From assembly GCF_002865645.1 (NCBI RefSeq), contig NW_020194512.1:2025183-2089182 (forward strand): a DNA stretch of 64,000 nt, in the 5' to 3' direction. Origin of the DNA: Hyaloscypha bicolor E (taxonomy: Eukaryota; Ascomycota; Leotiomycetes; Helotiales; Hyaloscyphaceae). Position numbers and translations under genes: made by a program. A model generated the notes under the pieces. That model had not been told where the DNA came from, ran no database searches, and saw nothing but the letters and a program-made list of their open reading frames with translations. How positions within the stretch are numbered: position 1 is the first letter of the stretch; each line of letters begins with the position of its first letter. Below, piece after piece: positions 11,503 to 23,331 of the stretch.

Positions 11503-14040
11503 CTAATGGGATATATACTGGAACACAGCAGATACCTCGTTCTCACCACATTCTTGTCTCAGCAATAAGTCTTGGATCGGCTTCAAACCCTCGTTGACGA
11601 AATGATTCCATGTACTCGTGTCACCGTACATCATTGCTGGGGCTTTGATGTTCTGCTTCCCGTCCGGCTTGCACCGCTTGCACTTGAAGGTGTCGTGGGT
11701 GTCGCTCGTCGTCTTACCATGGTACTGGAAAAGTTCCCTGAGACTGTCTAGGGTAAAATGACGCTCGACATCTTCGGCGGAGTCCACAACGCACGAGGAT
11801 AGAGATTGCTTGTGCGATTGTCGTTGGAAGATCTTCTCTTCGATGGTGCCGGTAGCAATGAAGCGGTACACGAAACAGTCTTTCTTCTGTCCATCTCTCC
11901 ATACTCGGGCAAGAGCCTGTTGATCGGCTGCTGGGTTCCAGTCAGGATCGAAGAGGACAAGTCGATTCGCACCAATCAAGTTGAGACCGCATCCACCGGC
12001 TTTGCTACTGAGAAGGAAAATGAATTCGTTCCCTTCAGGATCGTTGAATTTGTCAACAAGTTTCTGACGTTTGGTTACGTTCATGGTTCCATCAAGACGA
12101 AGGCTGCCATACCCACGGTGTCGACATAGTTTGTCGAACATATCAAGGGTTTGGGTGTAATTGCTGATCAATACAATCTTGTCATTGGTATCCTGACGAA
12201 TCCGGGCGAGCATGCGGTCAAGTACTTGCATCTTGCCCGAATACCAGGGTTTCACATCCCGATCCCGACCACGAGCGTCCTTTGGAACATAATCTTCAGG
12301 CCAGAATTGCTCACATCCAGGCAAGTCGTCAGGAAGGTTGAGTAGGTCTGGATGGTTGCAGAGCTTCTTCAGCATACCAATGGCCTTCAGTGGTTGACTC
12401 CCTTTGCCTCGGAGCAAAGCTTTGATATCGGGACTGCTGATGAAGTGATTGTACAGATCAAGCTGGAAGGGTGCAAGATTGCAGAACACAACATGCTCGT
12501 ACTTGACAGGTAAATATTTGGAAAGAATATCGTTCGTTCGCCGAATGATGAACTTGTTGACAACGTTTAATAGATCCCGGATACACTCGTCGCCTCGTCC
12601 TCGATCTTTGTCGCTGCCTGCAGCGTCTCGTCCCCTAAGAATTGGCAACTCGTACTTCTTTCTGAATTCAAGTCGCGTGCCTAGCAAGCCAGGGTTGGCG
12701 AAGCTGATGAGAGAGAAATATTCAGACAGATCATTCTGAATTGGCGTGCCGGATAAAATAACTCTTCTCGACACATTGAGACTATTCAATGCCGTGAACG
12801 TCTGGCTATCTCCATTTTTCAAACGATGACCTTCATCACACAGCATGAGCCCTATCTTCGTATTTTTGAGCTCCTCCACGTTCAGTCGGAGAGTTTCGTA
12901 TGAGACGATAATGACTGGGCGCGTGATTGATCGCCCGCTCGCAATGGCCCATTGTCGCAGTTGCTGAGTGAGCTCTTCCTTCGTAGCTTTGCCATCAATG
13001 GCAAAGGGCTGGATGGCATCTGGTCCAAGCCACTTCACCAACTCGTTCGCCCAATTCTTGACCAGACTGGAAGGGCAAGCAATGACAGCTTTTTGAATTG
13101 TTGACTTTCCGGCATCTGGAGATTGCTTTAACAGTGTCCACATGAGAGTGATACACTGGAGTGTCTTTCCCAAGCCCATCTCGTCTGCCATAATGCAACC
13201 GTTCGCCTTCGGCTCTATCATCCCGGTGACGCACTTGTACATGAATTTCACACCTTCAATCTGATGAGGCCGCAGAACTTTGGCAAGTTTCGGATCGATG
13301 ACCACTGGAACTTTTGGGCGGTCGCTCTCCACAACTTTCTTGATTCCCAAAATTTCGGCAAGACTTTTGTGGACCAAAGGAGCATCAATCTTCGGAGGCT
13401 CTGCTTCGTCGCCCTTCTTTGCCTCCTCAATAGTCCTCGGCTTCTCATCAATGGTCGGATCGTAGAGTACAATAGCAAACTCTCCGCTGGGATCATGCAA
13501 CGGCTTTGCAACGAAGACTGCTCCTTGTCGGAGTCCAAGGGTCGGAGGAGGTCGATTTGGATTGTATGTGCCCGCGTTTTTGTTGATCAATGGGACAGAA
13601 AACCGCTGCCGGAACATTGTCTCCTTGTCTTTGACTTGAAAGACTGGAAACTTGTTGGCATCTCTGTTGGCAAGAGCAAGTCGATCCTCGTTTGTCCACG
13701 ACTTGTCTTCGTCATCCCTATCACCATCAGCTCCTCCATAGTCCACCTTCCTTCTTTTCCGGGTAGGTTTGTCTGAAGTTCGAGTAATTGTTGCAGATCC
13801 AGGGCATTTGAAAGGCTTTACTAGTTGGTCGACAGATTGAGGAGTTCCTCCATAGAGCCGCTGAGAGCCTTGTGTAGGCCTAGCTGACGAGGTCGGAGTG
13901 TTCTCTTTGTCATCGCTCAAGGTAATCCTAAAGGGCTTCTTCAAGCGATCAGCGGTCTGGGGAGTTCCTGCGGTTGTTCCCATGCGCTTCTTGATGAGGG
14001 CTGGAGTACTCGTCGGCCCGTCGGGCGGAGTAATCATCAT
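11503..14040 (-). CDS. RAD54: Rad54 recombination translocase (SNF2 family)
   Basis: This is the dsDNA-dependent ATPase that works with Rad51 in homologous recombination: homology search, D-loop formation and removal of Rad51 from DNA. A single exon gives 845 residues. I start at the tandem ATG at 14040, because the longer frame opens with TTG. The basic N-terminus contains KPFKCPGSA and RKRRKVDYGGADG, typical of fungal Rad54. Helicase motifs are in order: I DEMGLGKTLQ, II DEGH, III LSGTPIQND, then V/VI with GGCGLNLIGANRLVLFDPDW and RVWRDGQKK. The conserved C-terminus with a CKRC pair and the GDTSTWNHF stretch is intact. No truncation is seen. An upstream N-terminal exon is possible but not evident. 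Confidence 0.97.
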   Translation of the reverse strand: MMITPPDGPTSTPALIKKRMGTTAGTPQTADRLKKPFRITLSDDKENTPTSSARPTQGSQRLYGGTPQSVDQLVKPFKCPGSATITRTSDKPTRKRRKVDYGGADGDRDDEDKSWTNEDRLALANRDANKFPVFQVKDKETMFRQRFSVPLINKNAGTYNPNRPPPTLGLRQGAVFVAKPLHDPSGEFAIVLYDPTIDEKPRTIEEAKKGDEAEPPKIDAPLVHKSLAEILGIKKVVESDRPKVPVVIDPKLAKVLRPHQIEGVKFMYKCVTGMIEPKANGCIMADEMGLGKTLQCITLMWTLLKQSPDAGKSTIQKAVIACPSSLVKNWANELVKWLGPDAIQPFAIDGKATKEELTQQLRQWAIASGRSITRPVIIVSYETLRLNVEELKNTKIGLMLCDEGHRLKNGDSQTFTALNSLNVSRRVILSGTPIQNDLSEYFSLISFANPGLLGTRLEFRKKYELPILRGRDAAGSDKDRGRGDECIRDLLNVVNKFIIRRTNDILSKYLPVKYEHVVFCNLAPFQLDLYNHFISSPDIKALLRGKGSQPLKAIGMLKKLCNHPDLLNLPDDLPGCEQFWPEDYVPKDARGRDRDVKPWYSGKMQVLDRMLARIRQDTNDKIVLISNYTQTLDMFDKLCRHRGYGSLRLDGTMNVTKRQKLVDKFNDPEGNEFIFLLSSKAGGCGLNLIGANRLVLFDPDWNPAADQQALARVWRDGQKKDCFVYRFIATGTIEEKIFQRQSHKQSLSSCVVDSAEDVERHFTLDSLRELFQYHGKTTSDTHDTFKCKRCKPDGKQNIKAPAMMYGDTSTWNHFVNEGLKPIQDLLLRQECGENEVSAVFQYISH

Positions 14041-14437
14041 CTTGGGCAAGCAGGTGGCACCTAAATCCTACTCAAACACAAACATCCCCCAGCTGCGGCG
14101 TCGCAGTTCGTCGTCGTCGTCGATAGGATTGTTATCGCAGCAAGGGAGACGCGTGGCAAGAAGTCGCGACATCACTCTGCGAGCGACGCGTCCGGACGGA
14201 GGTCAATAACACGGTCGCTCTTGCCGAGCACGTGACCGTGACAAAGCCACAGGCGTCACCCGAAAAAGCCCGAGATTATTGAGCAAGAAAATTTTCTCCT
14301 TTTCTCGTAGATGCACGATTCTCATAAATGCACGCTCTTTTCACGCAAAACTTAGACTAGATTTCATCTTCTTCATATTTCTTGCTTCAAGCGTTTGATC
14401 ACGCCGTTTCCCCCAGCCCCACGCTAATAATCTGACC

Positions 14438-14764
14438 ATGGCCCCACCGCCTCGACCTTCCTCTCTCGACAACTTCTTTGCCCGCTATCAAAATCCCATT
14501 CTCATGGGCACGTTCGCAGGCCAAGTCGCCCATCACCAGTACATCCGTCATTCGTCTCCGGCTTTTGAGACTGTGTCCAGTTCCGTCAAAGGCCCTGCCA
14601 TTCCGAGGACTCTGAGAGCAGGTCTGGGCTGGGCAGTAGTTTTCATCGGTCTCTTGACTAAAATCACACTAGCGAAGAAGACTGTCAGAGATTATTCTGA
14701 TCCTGTGGTCGCGCTTGCATCCCAGCGGAAAGAGTGGAGACGTCCTGTTCAAGAGGGATTGTGA
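14438..14764 (+). CDS. Small uncharacterised protein with one probable membrane segment
   Basis: I do not recognise this 108-residue protein. It has one intronless ORF whose ATG sits in a good context (GACCATGG). Residues about 62-80 (GLGWAVVFIGLLTKITLAKK) look like a single membrane segment followed by positive charges. The rest is polar and basic. It lies 99 bp upstream of the mitochondrial carrier gene on the same strand and may be a separate transcription unit or share a leader. A small mitochondrial or ER membrane protein is plausible, by inference only. Confidence 0.6.
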   Translation: MAPPPRPSSLDNFFARYQNPILMGTFAGQVAHHQYIRHSSPAFETVSSSVKGPAIPRTLRAGLGWAVVFIGLLTKITLAKKTVRDYSDPVVALASQRKEWRRPVQEGL

Positions 14765-14863
14765 TTTTGAAGCTTGGGGAGAAAGATTGAAAGTCGCCTT
14801 GTTTTGAGTTCCGTACCATGATCCTGCGGTAAAGACGCAATCTTCTCAAACCCAAAGAAGAAG

Positions 14864-15772
14864 ATGTCTGCCGACTTCTGGGCCGGATACATCAGTGGAG
14901 CAGCCGGAATTCTAATAGGCAACCCGCTGGACCTCTTGAAGGTGAGATTGCAAGCCGGAACACCATCCCTAACTTCAACACCCACGAGCTACACCTCCCA
15001 ATTCTCCTCAGCAGGAAGCTTGATCCGTGGAGCCACTGCCCCCATCCTCGGTTACGGAGCACTCAATGCCCTCCTCTTCGTTACTTACAACCGGACCTCT
15101 ACGCTTCTGAACTCAAGTACAAAAGGCGCGCCACCCAACCTCTGGACAACCTGGCTAGCAGGTGCAATCGGCGGTCTTGCAACCTGGGTCGTCAGCACTC
15201 CCACCGAACTCGTGAAATGCCGAGCCCAGATCTCATCTTCTCCAACAGCTGCATCAAGCTGGGGCATCACCAAGGAGATTCTCCGGAGCAAAGGAATCAG
15301 AGGGCTGTATTTCGGTGGTGTGGTCACTGCGTTGAGGGATAGCATCGGCTATGGATTTTACTTCTGGTCGTATGAATTGAGTACTCGGCTAATGATGTCG
15401 AGAATGAGAGAACGGGGAAGCGACACCAAGGAAGCGGCGAAGGTCTTGCTCTGTGGTGGATTTGCAGGCGTGGTGACCTGGGCTAGTATTTTCCCTCTGG
15501 ATGTCATCAAGACGCGGGTCCAGACACAGATTCTTGCAGATAGTGCGAGTTCGCCGTTACTTGGGGCTGCAGTGGTTGCGGAGGGTGCTGAGAGAAGGAG
15601 ACTTGGAGCGGTGGAGGTTGCGAGGAATGCGTATAGAAGTGAAGGTCCAGGTGTGTTTTTCAGAGGCCTGACGGTGTGTAGTATTAGGGCTTTCATTGTG
15701 AATGCTGCGCAATGGGCTGTGTATGAGTGGATTATGAACGAATTAGATCCCGGGAGGAAGATTAGAGGATAA
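14864..15772 (+). CDS. Mitochondrial carrier (SLC25 family)
   Basis: This is an inner-membrane metabolite transporter of 302 residues in one exon, the canonical length for three tandem ~100-residue repeats. The repeat signatures PxD/ExxK are all visible: NPLDLLKVRLQ (about residue 24), TPTELVKCRAQ (about 118) and FPLDVIKTRVQ (about 213). The second repeat contains the ALRDSIGYGFYFWSYE segment, which resembles the carnitine/basic amino acid branch (SLC25A20/29/45-like; Crc1, Ort1). The substrate cannot be assigned from the sequence alone. The Gly-rich segments after each signature are present and there is no truncation. Confidence 0.92.
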   Translation: MSADFWAGYISGAAGILIGNPLDLLKVRLQAGTPSLTSTPTSYTSQFSSAGSLIRGATAPILGYGALNALLFVTYNRTSTLLNSSTKGAPPNLWTTWLAGAIGGLATWVVSTPTELVKCRAQISSSPTAASSWGITKEILRSKGIRGLYFGGVVTALRDSIGYGFYFWSYELSTRLMMSRMRERGSDTKEAAKVLLCGGFAGVVTWASIFPLDVIKTRVQTQILADSASSPLLGAAVVAEGAERRRLGAVEVARNAYRSEGPGVFFRGLTVCSIRAFIVNAAQWAVYEWIMNELDPGRKIRG

Positions 15773-16117
15773 AGATGGAAAGACGTAGAATAGAACATAG
15801 AATAATAGACTTCATGAGCTTTCCGATGTTTTGGCATCGTTTATAGATGAATTTGAAACGAAAAGTGAGATCTTGTCACTTGACAGCTAGAAGATCTGAT
15901 GGGACTATCTTGATGTTGAGAAGTCTGTTCTTTATTCTTGTTAGAAGACAACTAACCCCACAGAAAAGCGCCCACGCCAGCCATCCCCATACGCAATGCT
16001 GGCAGCCAACATATGACAATATCCCTCAGCGCCATCAATGCAAACAACTTACGCCCATGCCGCAAGTAATTCTACAATTCATACCAACAATGTCCTGCAA
16101 GTCCAATATCATCGACC
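15773..16117. other. Intergenic, convergent 3' ends
   Basis: These 345 bp lie between the stop codons of the carrier and the HAD/RGG gene. I see no gene or RNA, only presumed 3' UTRs. Confidence 0.55.
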
Positions 16118-17951
16118 TTAGAAGTACTGCAATTCTCCAGTGCCACCCTGCTTCCCTGCATTACCACCTTTGGCTTGAATCTGCTGCTGGTACTGTTGAT
16201 ACTGCTCAAACTGTTGCTGAACAAGCTGCTGAGGGGTTTGATACTGCTTCTGCAATGGTGGGAAATCCTCATAAGCAACAGCAGCGTTGTAAGTTGGTGG
16301 AGTATTGTTGGATTTCTCCCCAACATCATCAAGTGATCGATAGTGTTGGCCGCCTCCGCCTCCACCTCGGCCTCTTCCACCACGCCCACCTCCATTTCCT
16401 CTGTTGCCGCCCCCACGATAGCCCCGTTGCGAGCCACTGCCTCTATAATTGCCTCTTCCGCCTCGTTGCTGGTAACCGCCGCCTCTGCCACCGCTTGAAC
16501 CCGAGCCATTTCCATAGGACCCACTCTCTCGTCTAGACGACTCATCGTCAGGAGCATGCTTCCTCTTAAAAGCCTTGTTGGGGAAGAGGCTCTCATACTC
16601 ATTCTCTCGAGGATCTTCATCTTCGATACGAAGCAAGACTTTCTCACCAACGGTGGACTCGAAAACATACTGCTTCTCTGGGGGAACAGGTTGCCAATTC
16701 TGGATCTTACCCGCGTCAATAGGCTTGGCGCCTTTGCGCAGAGCAAGTACCACAATCGGGACTGGGTTTTCCGTGTAATATTTTTTGGTCATAGGAACGG
16801 GTTGTACGCAGGCAGCCCAGATCTTATTTTCGAAGACTGCGGTTCCTGTGACTTCCCAGGTAACCTTGCTGCCCATTCCACCAACTTTCTCTAAGATGCT
16901 TCCAGGGGCAGGCCGGGGTGTAATGAGAACGTTGTTAGCCAGGAATTTCATCTCCGTGTCCGGCATGGTCGGAGGAAGGTTAGCTAGGGTAAGCAATCGC
17001 TGAGTGTCAGTGTTGCTGATGAGGTAACCAGTATAGTAAACTGTCTTCTTGATCTGAAGACGCCTGCCACGTGCTCCTTGGCTGATGGCGAGGTTGTGAT
17101 CATTGATCAACCGCTGTACTTCAGCAGTTTCTTTGACGGGATCCAGCTGCGTGACTCCGTCAGCCACTTGAACTACTTCGGCGGTGATAGGGCCTCGGGT
17201 CGGTGTGACATTCTGACGCCTGTTGTAGTCCATGAAGTAGTCCCTGAAGCCTTTAACATGCTTCTGCCTGTCTTCATAGACTTTGATCTCTTCGGCGCCT
17301 TTGTATGTCTCCACCATAGTCTCGAGGAACACTTGCTTGAAGTGTATAGTGCTTGAGAACCGTTGGTTGTTGGGGCCTGCTGCTGGCTTCAAGATTATGA
17401 GATCAAAATCAAGGCCTTTGCTCCCAACAATCTTTCTTAGGAGCTCGGCAAAATTTGCCTCCCCTCTTCCAGTCAATAATACCGTCAAGGCATCCTTTTG
17501 CTTCATGCTCAATTGGATGAGCTCGACGATTCGCTCATTCCACCATCCCTCCCACGCGCGGGGCTCTTCTCTTTCGACGCCTTCACCCGTAGCAGCAAGT
17601 ATTCTAGAGTCGTGCCACCAGCCGCCTTTGATTAACGTGTCTTGCGACTGCAAAAAGCCAATGGTCGGACCGTTCCATAGCTTTGGGTTGGGTAAGGGGC
17701 TGTTGAAGACTGGGAGCGAAGTCAGTGGATGCAGAGGTTCTTTGGGCAGGGCTGAACTTACGTGTATTGTCGAAGTCGTAGACGTGCAGTACCTTGACCT
17801 TATCGACAGCTGTATTGATCAGTTTACGTTCGCAGATGCTAGTGCAAGACTTACGTGGAAGTTGCTTGTTTGCAATGGACCAACGATTCAGAGCAGTCAC
17901 CGTGAAGGGGAGTCCATTCGAGGAGCCGTTGCTACCTGAGTAGCCGGCCAT
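16118..17951 (-). CDS. HAD-type "Swiss Army Knife" RNA-repair-like protein with RGG tail
   Basis: Three exons (17855-17951, 17762-17809, 16118-17709) give 578 residues. Splicing exon 2 to exon 3 recreates the HAD motif I, VLHVYDFDNTLFNSPLP, with the nucleophile Asp at the first D. This N-terminal HAD domain with a WNGPTIGFLQ continuation matches the fungal HAD_SAK_1 family (HAD phosphatase domain of predicted RNA-repair proteins). The middle contains a GRGEANFAELLRKI segment. The C-terminal ~150 residues are low complexity, with GRGG/RGG repeats and then a Gln-rich tail, typical of RNA binding and condensate formation. The role in RNA end repair is a prediction for the family, not shown here. 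Confidence 0.85.
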
Positions 17952-19787
17952 GGTGGTACGCAGTACTGCGCTGAAGACGCGCACCTTTCTGATAAATCCA
18001 GACACCGTAGATAGACTGGAAGACAACCAGTCGATCGACGTGGTTGAGAGAAAAGGAAGGCGTGGATGGTTGATGTTGCGACTCGCGGCTGCGGAAGGTT
18101 TTGGATTTCACAGCCTTCTCTTGATCTCGCTTGCCGAGTCTTGAAGGCAGTCACCTCGAATCGGAATTTGGCGCTAGCAAATTCACCACCTGCTGCAATC
18201 TACCTCGCAGCAAAACCTACCAAATCTGCAATCGGATATATCCACTTGCAATGTCACGGTAAGCAAGGTGCAAGTAAACAACGAGAAGGAGTAGTCTCCG
18301 TCTCTGATACGTTATCGAGATTTGCGTCTCCGCTCGCCCATCGCCCAAGGACAGTGAGGCGAACTTGAGTGTGAGAACAGTGTTCAGTGATGTATATTTC
18401 TCTCAAGAATTGGTAATGCCCAGCTCTCATTTCACTAGATTTTCAAGCGCCGCAAGTCCGACGTAGAAATCGTACGGGGTCTGAAGTCACTAGAGAAGAT
18501 TGTCGTTATTTCCGGTATTGACATTCAGGGAGACGAAGACAAGTGCACATCAAGAATTAGGGAACAGTTGGAGAGTGCCATTGAATAATAACTGCTCCTC
18601 GAAGGTTCATCTGGCAAGCTATTCAACCAAAAACTGCTTCAATGGTCTTATTCTCATGCAATGGCTTTTGTGTCAAAAAATAAAGAGCGCAAGGCTACTC
18701 TTCCACAAGTTTGGGTTTTGGTCTGGTTTGAATACTACGGGAAAGAAAGGAGAGGAAGTCGACAAAACATTTAAGTCTGCATGTAGAATCAGATGAATCA
18801 TGATCCATCAAAGGAGTAACTCTGGTTCAGAAATACTATCACCGGAAAAGATGCCTTCTTAGACGCTCATGATGGTGTCTTCGATCGACACAGCGGGTGC
18901 TCAATCTTATCGTTGCACAAACATTGCTTTTGAAGCCTGAGGGGAGGAGGTGCTCCGCAAAACCCACCAAAAAAGAAGCAACGGCGAGACCCTGTTTCAG
19001 CCACTTCCTATCGTATACAAATCCTTGTTGAATATTTGCTATTTGTGGGAGTTTTCGTTTTTGTTTCGATACTGAAGTTACGTGAAGCGGGTAGCTGTGG
19101 CACATGCATCCGATAACATATTTTCTCCAAGGCCCCTTTCGTCCAGTAAAAAGGAATCCGTGTTTAATCAACGCTTCATCCGACACGTTAAGCGTTCCTA
19201 GTTGTCGCCACGTTCGGATCCAGGCACTCTAACTTCTGACAGGCGACCGAGGCACACGACTGGGACCGGAGACGCCTCTCCTCTCCCGACTCCATGTGTA
19301 CCGTAGTATCAGGCTCCCGTCCCGTGGGCTGTTCTATTCTTGAACCCCTTGCCAATTGCACAAGGCTCAACGCTCATGAATAGGCTCGAGTGAACTCTAC
19401 GGGCCGGTGCAACTTGACTGGTCATCATGCAGTTTACATCACTGGACTTGAGGCGCGCAAGCCAATGTCGACGCGTAAATGACGAGCATCCAGGGCATTC
19501 GTCCTGTCCTGGGCACCTGGAGACAGCAAGGGATCGCAGATGAAGGTGCTGATCGAAGGATCTTAAGCGTGTGAAGTCTCCAGCATGGCGAAGATCACCC
19601 CGAACCTGCACGGAAGACACACCATTGGAGCGGGCCAAGAATGTCAAGAATGTGGGCGATCTGTCAGATGATACAGTACGGAGAATACCAGCAGCGGTTC
19701 AGCGGTCTGCGTCGACTGGATGGCTGGCCACATTGTTGTTTTCGTGAACGAAGAATTCGAATGGCATGATACTGCATCAGTCGAAGG

Positions 19788-19808
19788 CTGCTGCTGCTGC
19801 TGCTGCTG
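19788..19808. repeat. (CTG)7 trinucleotide microsatellite
   Basis: Seven perfect CTG units lie in a gene-poor GC-rich stretch. Confidence 0.9.
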
Positions 19809-20737
19809 CGGGGCTGCCTTTGCTGGTGCGGACTATTGAGGTACGGTGTTGGCTTGACGGGGGACGCGAGCCTGCAATATGGAGCTGCCTCAGCTGCCTC
19901 CACAATGACGCACCTCATTCCCAGAGACTTGGGATCCTCAGATCCTGTGGTGGCGGTCGGCAAGCATGTCGTTGCATTGTGAACCTTGGCCGGCGGGGCC
20001 ATCTGCAGTGCGCAGGACTTTGCCCTTTGCTCACTGGAATCCTGGATTTGCAGCACAACTTCACAACTTCACAACTTCTCGGCGGCTGCCATCTAGGATC
20101 TGATACGAAGCACTGTAAGTCTGTATGGCGATTGATGCGGCCGGCGCGCCCATAGCAATTTGGAGGCAGCGTTGCTTTTCTCGACGGCGGTGGGGTTTGT
20201 GACAAAATATCCTGTACCATGCCCCGGCGCGACGATCTTGCCGCTTCCGGGTCGCTTGCGAGCAGCGATCATTTTGATACGGCATGCTCTGCCTCCCGCT
20301 GCACACCGTCCCCTCGCTCGCCAATAGGAGCACGTAGGAGCCTCTCGCTCGCCACCGCCAGTGGGAACCACTGAGAACCACTGAGATGCGCGATACCCTG
20401 ACGGTCCTGGCCGAAGGCGATCAATTGGGTGAGTCTGTTAATATCACACCCGCCTCTTGCCTCCTCCGCGTCGTGGCGACGGCCGGCTCTCGCCCCCTGG
20501 CCGCCCTGTGCTGCGCTGCTTTGTTCTTCCGTCCGCCTCTGATTCGGCCACCTCCCCAGTCGATATCCTTGGCCACACCCGAGTCCCGACCTCCCCTCGA
20601 TCTCAAGCCTTGGATCCACTGAACCAGCTTTAGCAGCGCGGTGCGACCACTCCGCTCCGCCTGCCCTCCCACTCCCAGCACGACTCCTCCAAGCTAGCAA
20701 GCTTGCTCAAGCCACCCTGGCACCCCCCCCGTTGTAC

Positions 20738-20773
20738 CTACCTGCACTACCTCCACTACCTCCACTACCTCCA
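20738..20773. repeat. 9-bp tandem repeat, four copies
   Basis: CTACCTSCA is repeated four times (the first copy has G for C). It is about 310 bp upstream of the SKN7 start codon, in the presumed leader or promoter. Confidence 0.85.
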
Positions 20774-21082
20774 GAAATCTAATGTCACCGACCCAGCAGC
20801 GTCTTCCCGAGCCGCATCTCCTCTTCTCTGTCCCTTCTCGCCATGTCTAGATCGCCAATCCAGCAGTAGGGAATCTCTGACAGAGTGCTGTCTGTCGCCC
20901 GGATCCCCCGCCCATTGCGCCCCATCGGATGAGCGGTTGATAGTGATCGCCAAGGCCGTGCACGAGAAGGCGCTGCTTTCCGTATTTGAGCAATCCACCG
21001 CGAGCATCTCGCCAGAGTTCGCATTGGGCCTCGAAGCATCTCAAGGGGCCTTTTCAGCGGAGATACTGGCAGAGCAGAGGCG

Positions 21083-23331
21083 ATGGAGAAGGGAGGTGAT
21101 ATGGGGGGCTCGGCCGCCAACAATTCCAGCGATTTTGTAAGTCCTCCGTGGTGGCTGGACCCAGACTTCTGAGATTAACCCCTCCACAGGTTCGCAAGTT
21201 GTACAAGTAAGCAATCAATCTCCGGTTATGAGGACATTTTGGTTGGTATTGATACGCAAGACGGCTAATCCCCCAAATTTAGAATGCTTGAGGACCCTTC
21301 CTATGAGTCTATCGTCAGATGGGGCGAGGGAGGTGAGAGTTTTGTGGTTCTGGAAGTATGTCATCATGTCAACCATTTTCCCTCGTGGCAGTAATAACCT
21401 TCTTCACAGAACGAAAAGTTCACCAAGTCCATCTTACCAAAACATTTCAAGCATAGCAATTTTGCCAGCTTCGTTCGGCAACTCAATAAGTATGACTTCC
21501 ACAAGGTCAGACAGAACAACGAAGACAACACTCCATCCCCATACGGTCCCAATGTCAGTACTCCAGCTCGTCGACGCAACAATTACAGACTAATTGTCCC
21601 AATAGGCGTGGGAATTCAAGCATCCAGAATTCAAAGCGAATAACAAAGATTCTCTTGATAACATCAGACGAAAGGCACCCGCCCCAAGGAAGCCCGCGCA
21701 GAGCATGGACGATCCCTATCCTGCGCAACAGATGGATCTTGTCAATAGCCAATTAGTGGCAACACAGCAACAGCTACAGCACTTATCTGAAAGATACCAA
21801 GATCTTGCGCAAGGACATGTTGTCTTGCTGCAGCAAGTTGTTCAGTTACAGAAGTTTGTTAAGAACCACGATGGGGTTATGCACAGGGTGATGGGGTTTC
21901 TGCATACCGTTGATGCTCAACGGCGAAACAGTCGAATCGGGGGTCCATTCGGAAACGGAACAGGTGCTGGAATGGGCGGCGGAGATCCTATGTCGAATGA
22001 TGGACTAATCGATGATCATCCAGCCTCACCACTACAGCAAGCCTCTCAACTACTCGACGAATTTTCAGCTGAGAACTTACCGAACAAGGAACTCGAACAG
22101 ATGACTCATGAATATCACCTACGAAATGATTTCTCAACCCCACCAAACGACCATGCAGGCTCGTCTATGGCACCGCGCTCTGACAACCCAAGCACACATC
22201 TCGGCTATCCGGTAGGCAATGACTTAGACAACATGGTATACCCAGTAGGACACACGAACGGTATCGACCCTATCAACAGCGAACACATCCACAATATCCC
22301 CTATGCATTGCCTACGAACGGAATGCTTCCCGGTGATTCTATGCCAGAAATGTTGCCTGAAGGTGGCTCAACCAGCAGCCGGAAGAAAGGTTCGGTCGAG
22401 TCAGTATGGGGGATGACCAAACCGCGAATATTACTCGTCGAAGATGATAAAGTGTGCGCACGGATAGGATCGAAGTTCTTGCAAGCATTTGAATGCGGTG
22501 TCGAGACTGCTGTAAGGATTTTTGGCTGCTCTTTCAGTGCCGCGTGGCTTCTACTAACAGTTGATAGCGGGATGGTCTTGAGGCCGTGAACAAGATCAAT
22601 AACGGCGTCCTTCAGTTTGACCTTATTTTAATGGATATTATTATGCCTCACCTCGATGGCGTCTCGGCTACGGTTTGCATTCGAGAAATACGGCCGAACA
22701 TTCCCGTCATTGCCATGACTTCGAACATAAGAGCCGACGACATTGATATGTATTTTCGATATGGTAAGGTCTCTTTAGGTGATTCCTTCCGACGATTATT
22801 AACTTTTTGATAGGCATGAATGACGTTCTACCGAAACCGTTCACAAAGGAGGGCATGTTACGAGCTCTGGAAAAGCACCTGCCACAATTTAAGAAGAACG
22901 CGCAATTTCCTCCTTCGTCGATGCCCCATGGTGGAGGTTTCGTAACGCCAAGTGCTACTCATCCCCCTCTCGGCTTGAATGTAGGGCAGCTTTCTGCCAC
23001 TCAATCTCTCAAGGAGTCATCTCCGGGTAAGTCACCTGCAACAGCAACATCGTGGCACTCGCCAATTCAGCTGCCAGGGGAATCACCTATAGGAGCTCCT
23101 TCCAATTATATGCAGCAAGCTATGGGAGATAATCGGCCATATACTATGACACCTACGCATCCTCACCCGCAATCTGGTTTCCCAGCACCGTCGCCCCAAG
23201 GCGGCTTGGGAGGGCCGAGAACAGCACCACATCGAAGAGTCATGTCCGACATGACCGGAGGACCCCCAGAAGATCACCCAGAGAAGAGGCAAAGGATGTA
23301 CCCCCCGCCTCAAAGTGCCTTCCCCCAATGA
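21083..23331 (+). CDS. SKN7: Skn7-type response regulator transcription factor
   Basis: This is the nuclear output regulator of the fungal phosphorelay (Sln1/Nik1-Ypd1), controlling oxidative-stress and cell-wall genes. Seven exons (21083-21136, 21190-21206, 21283-21355, 21410-21553, 21606-22511, 22568-22763, 22814-23331) give 635 residues; exon 2 is 17 nt. The N-terminal HSF-type DNA-binding domain is spread over exons 1-5 ([33 protein letters not shown]). A coiled coil follows ([20 protein letters not shown]). The receiver domain begins [16 protein letters not shown] with acidic EDD, phosphoacceptor Asp in [10 protein letters not shown], Thr in AMTSN and Lys in PKPFTKEG. The tail is Pro/Ser-rich. 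Translation may start at 21083 or at the in-frame ATG six codons later. Confidence 0.96.

Larger units (their letters stand above)
17952..21082. other. 3.1-kb gene-poor region upstream of SKN7
   Basis: I find no supportable gene. Many overlapping frames are open on both strands from about 19.2 to 21 kb because the DNA is GC-rich, and none carries a known motif or consistent splicing. It contains a (CTG)7 run at 19788-19808, a C8 run near 20722 and a 9-bp tandem repeat at 20738-20773. The last few hundred bases are probably the promoter and long leader of SKN7. A non-coding transcript is possible but not shown. Confidence 0.5.

Noticed and set aside
19664..21140. Several long overlapping ORFs on both strands
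   Set aside because: They arise from GC-rich DNA with few stops. None has motifs, and opposite-strand frames are equally open.
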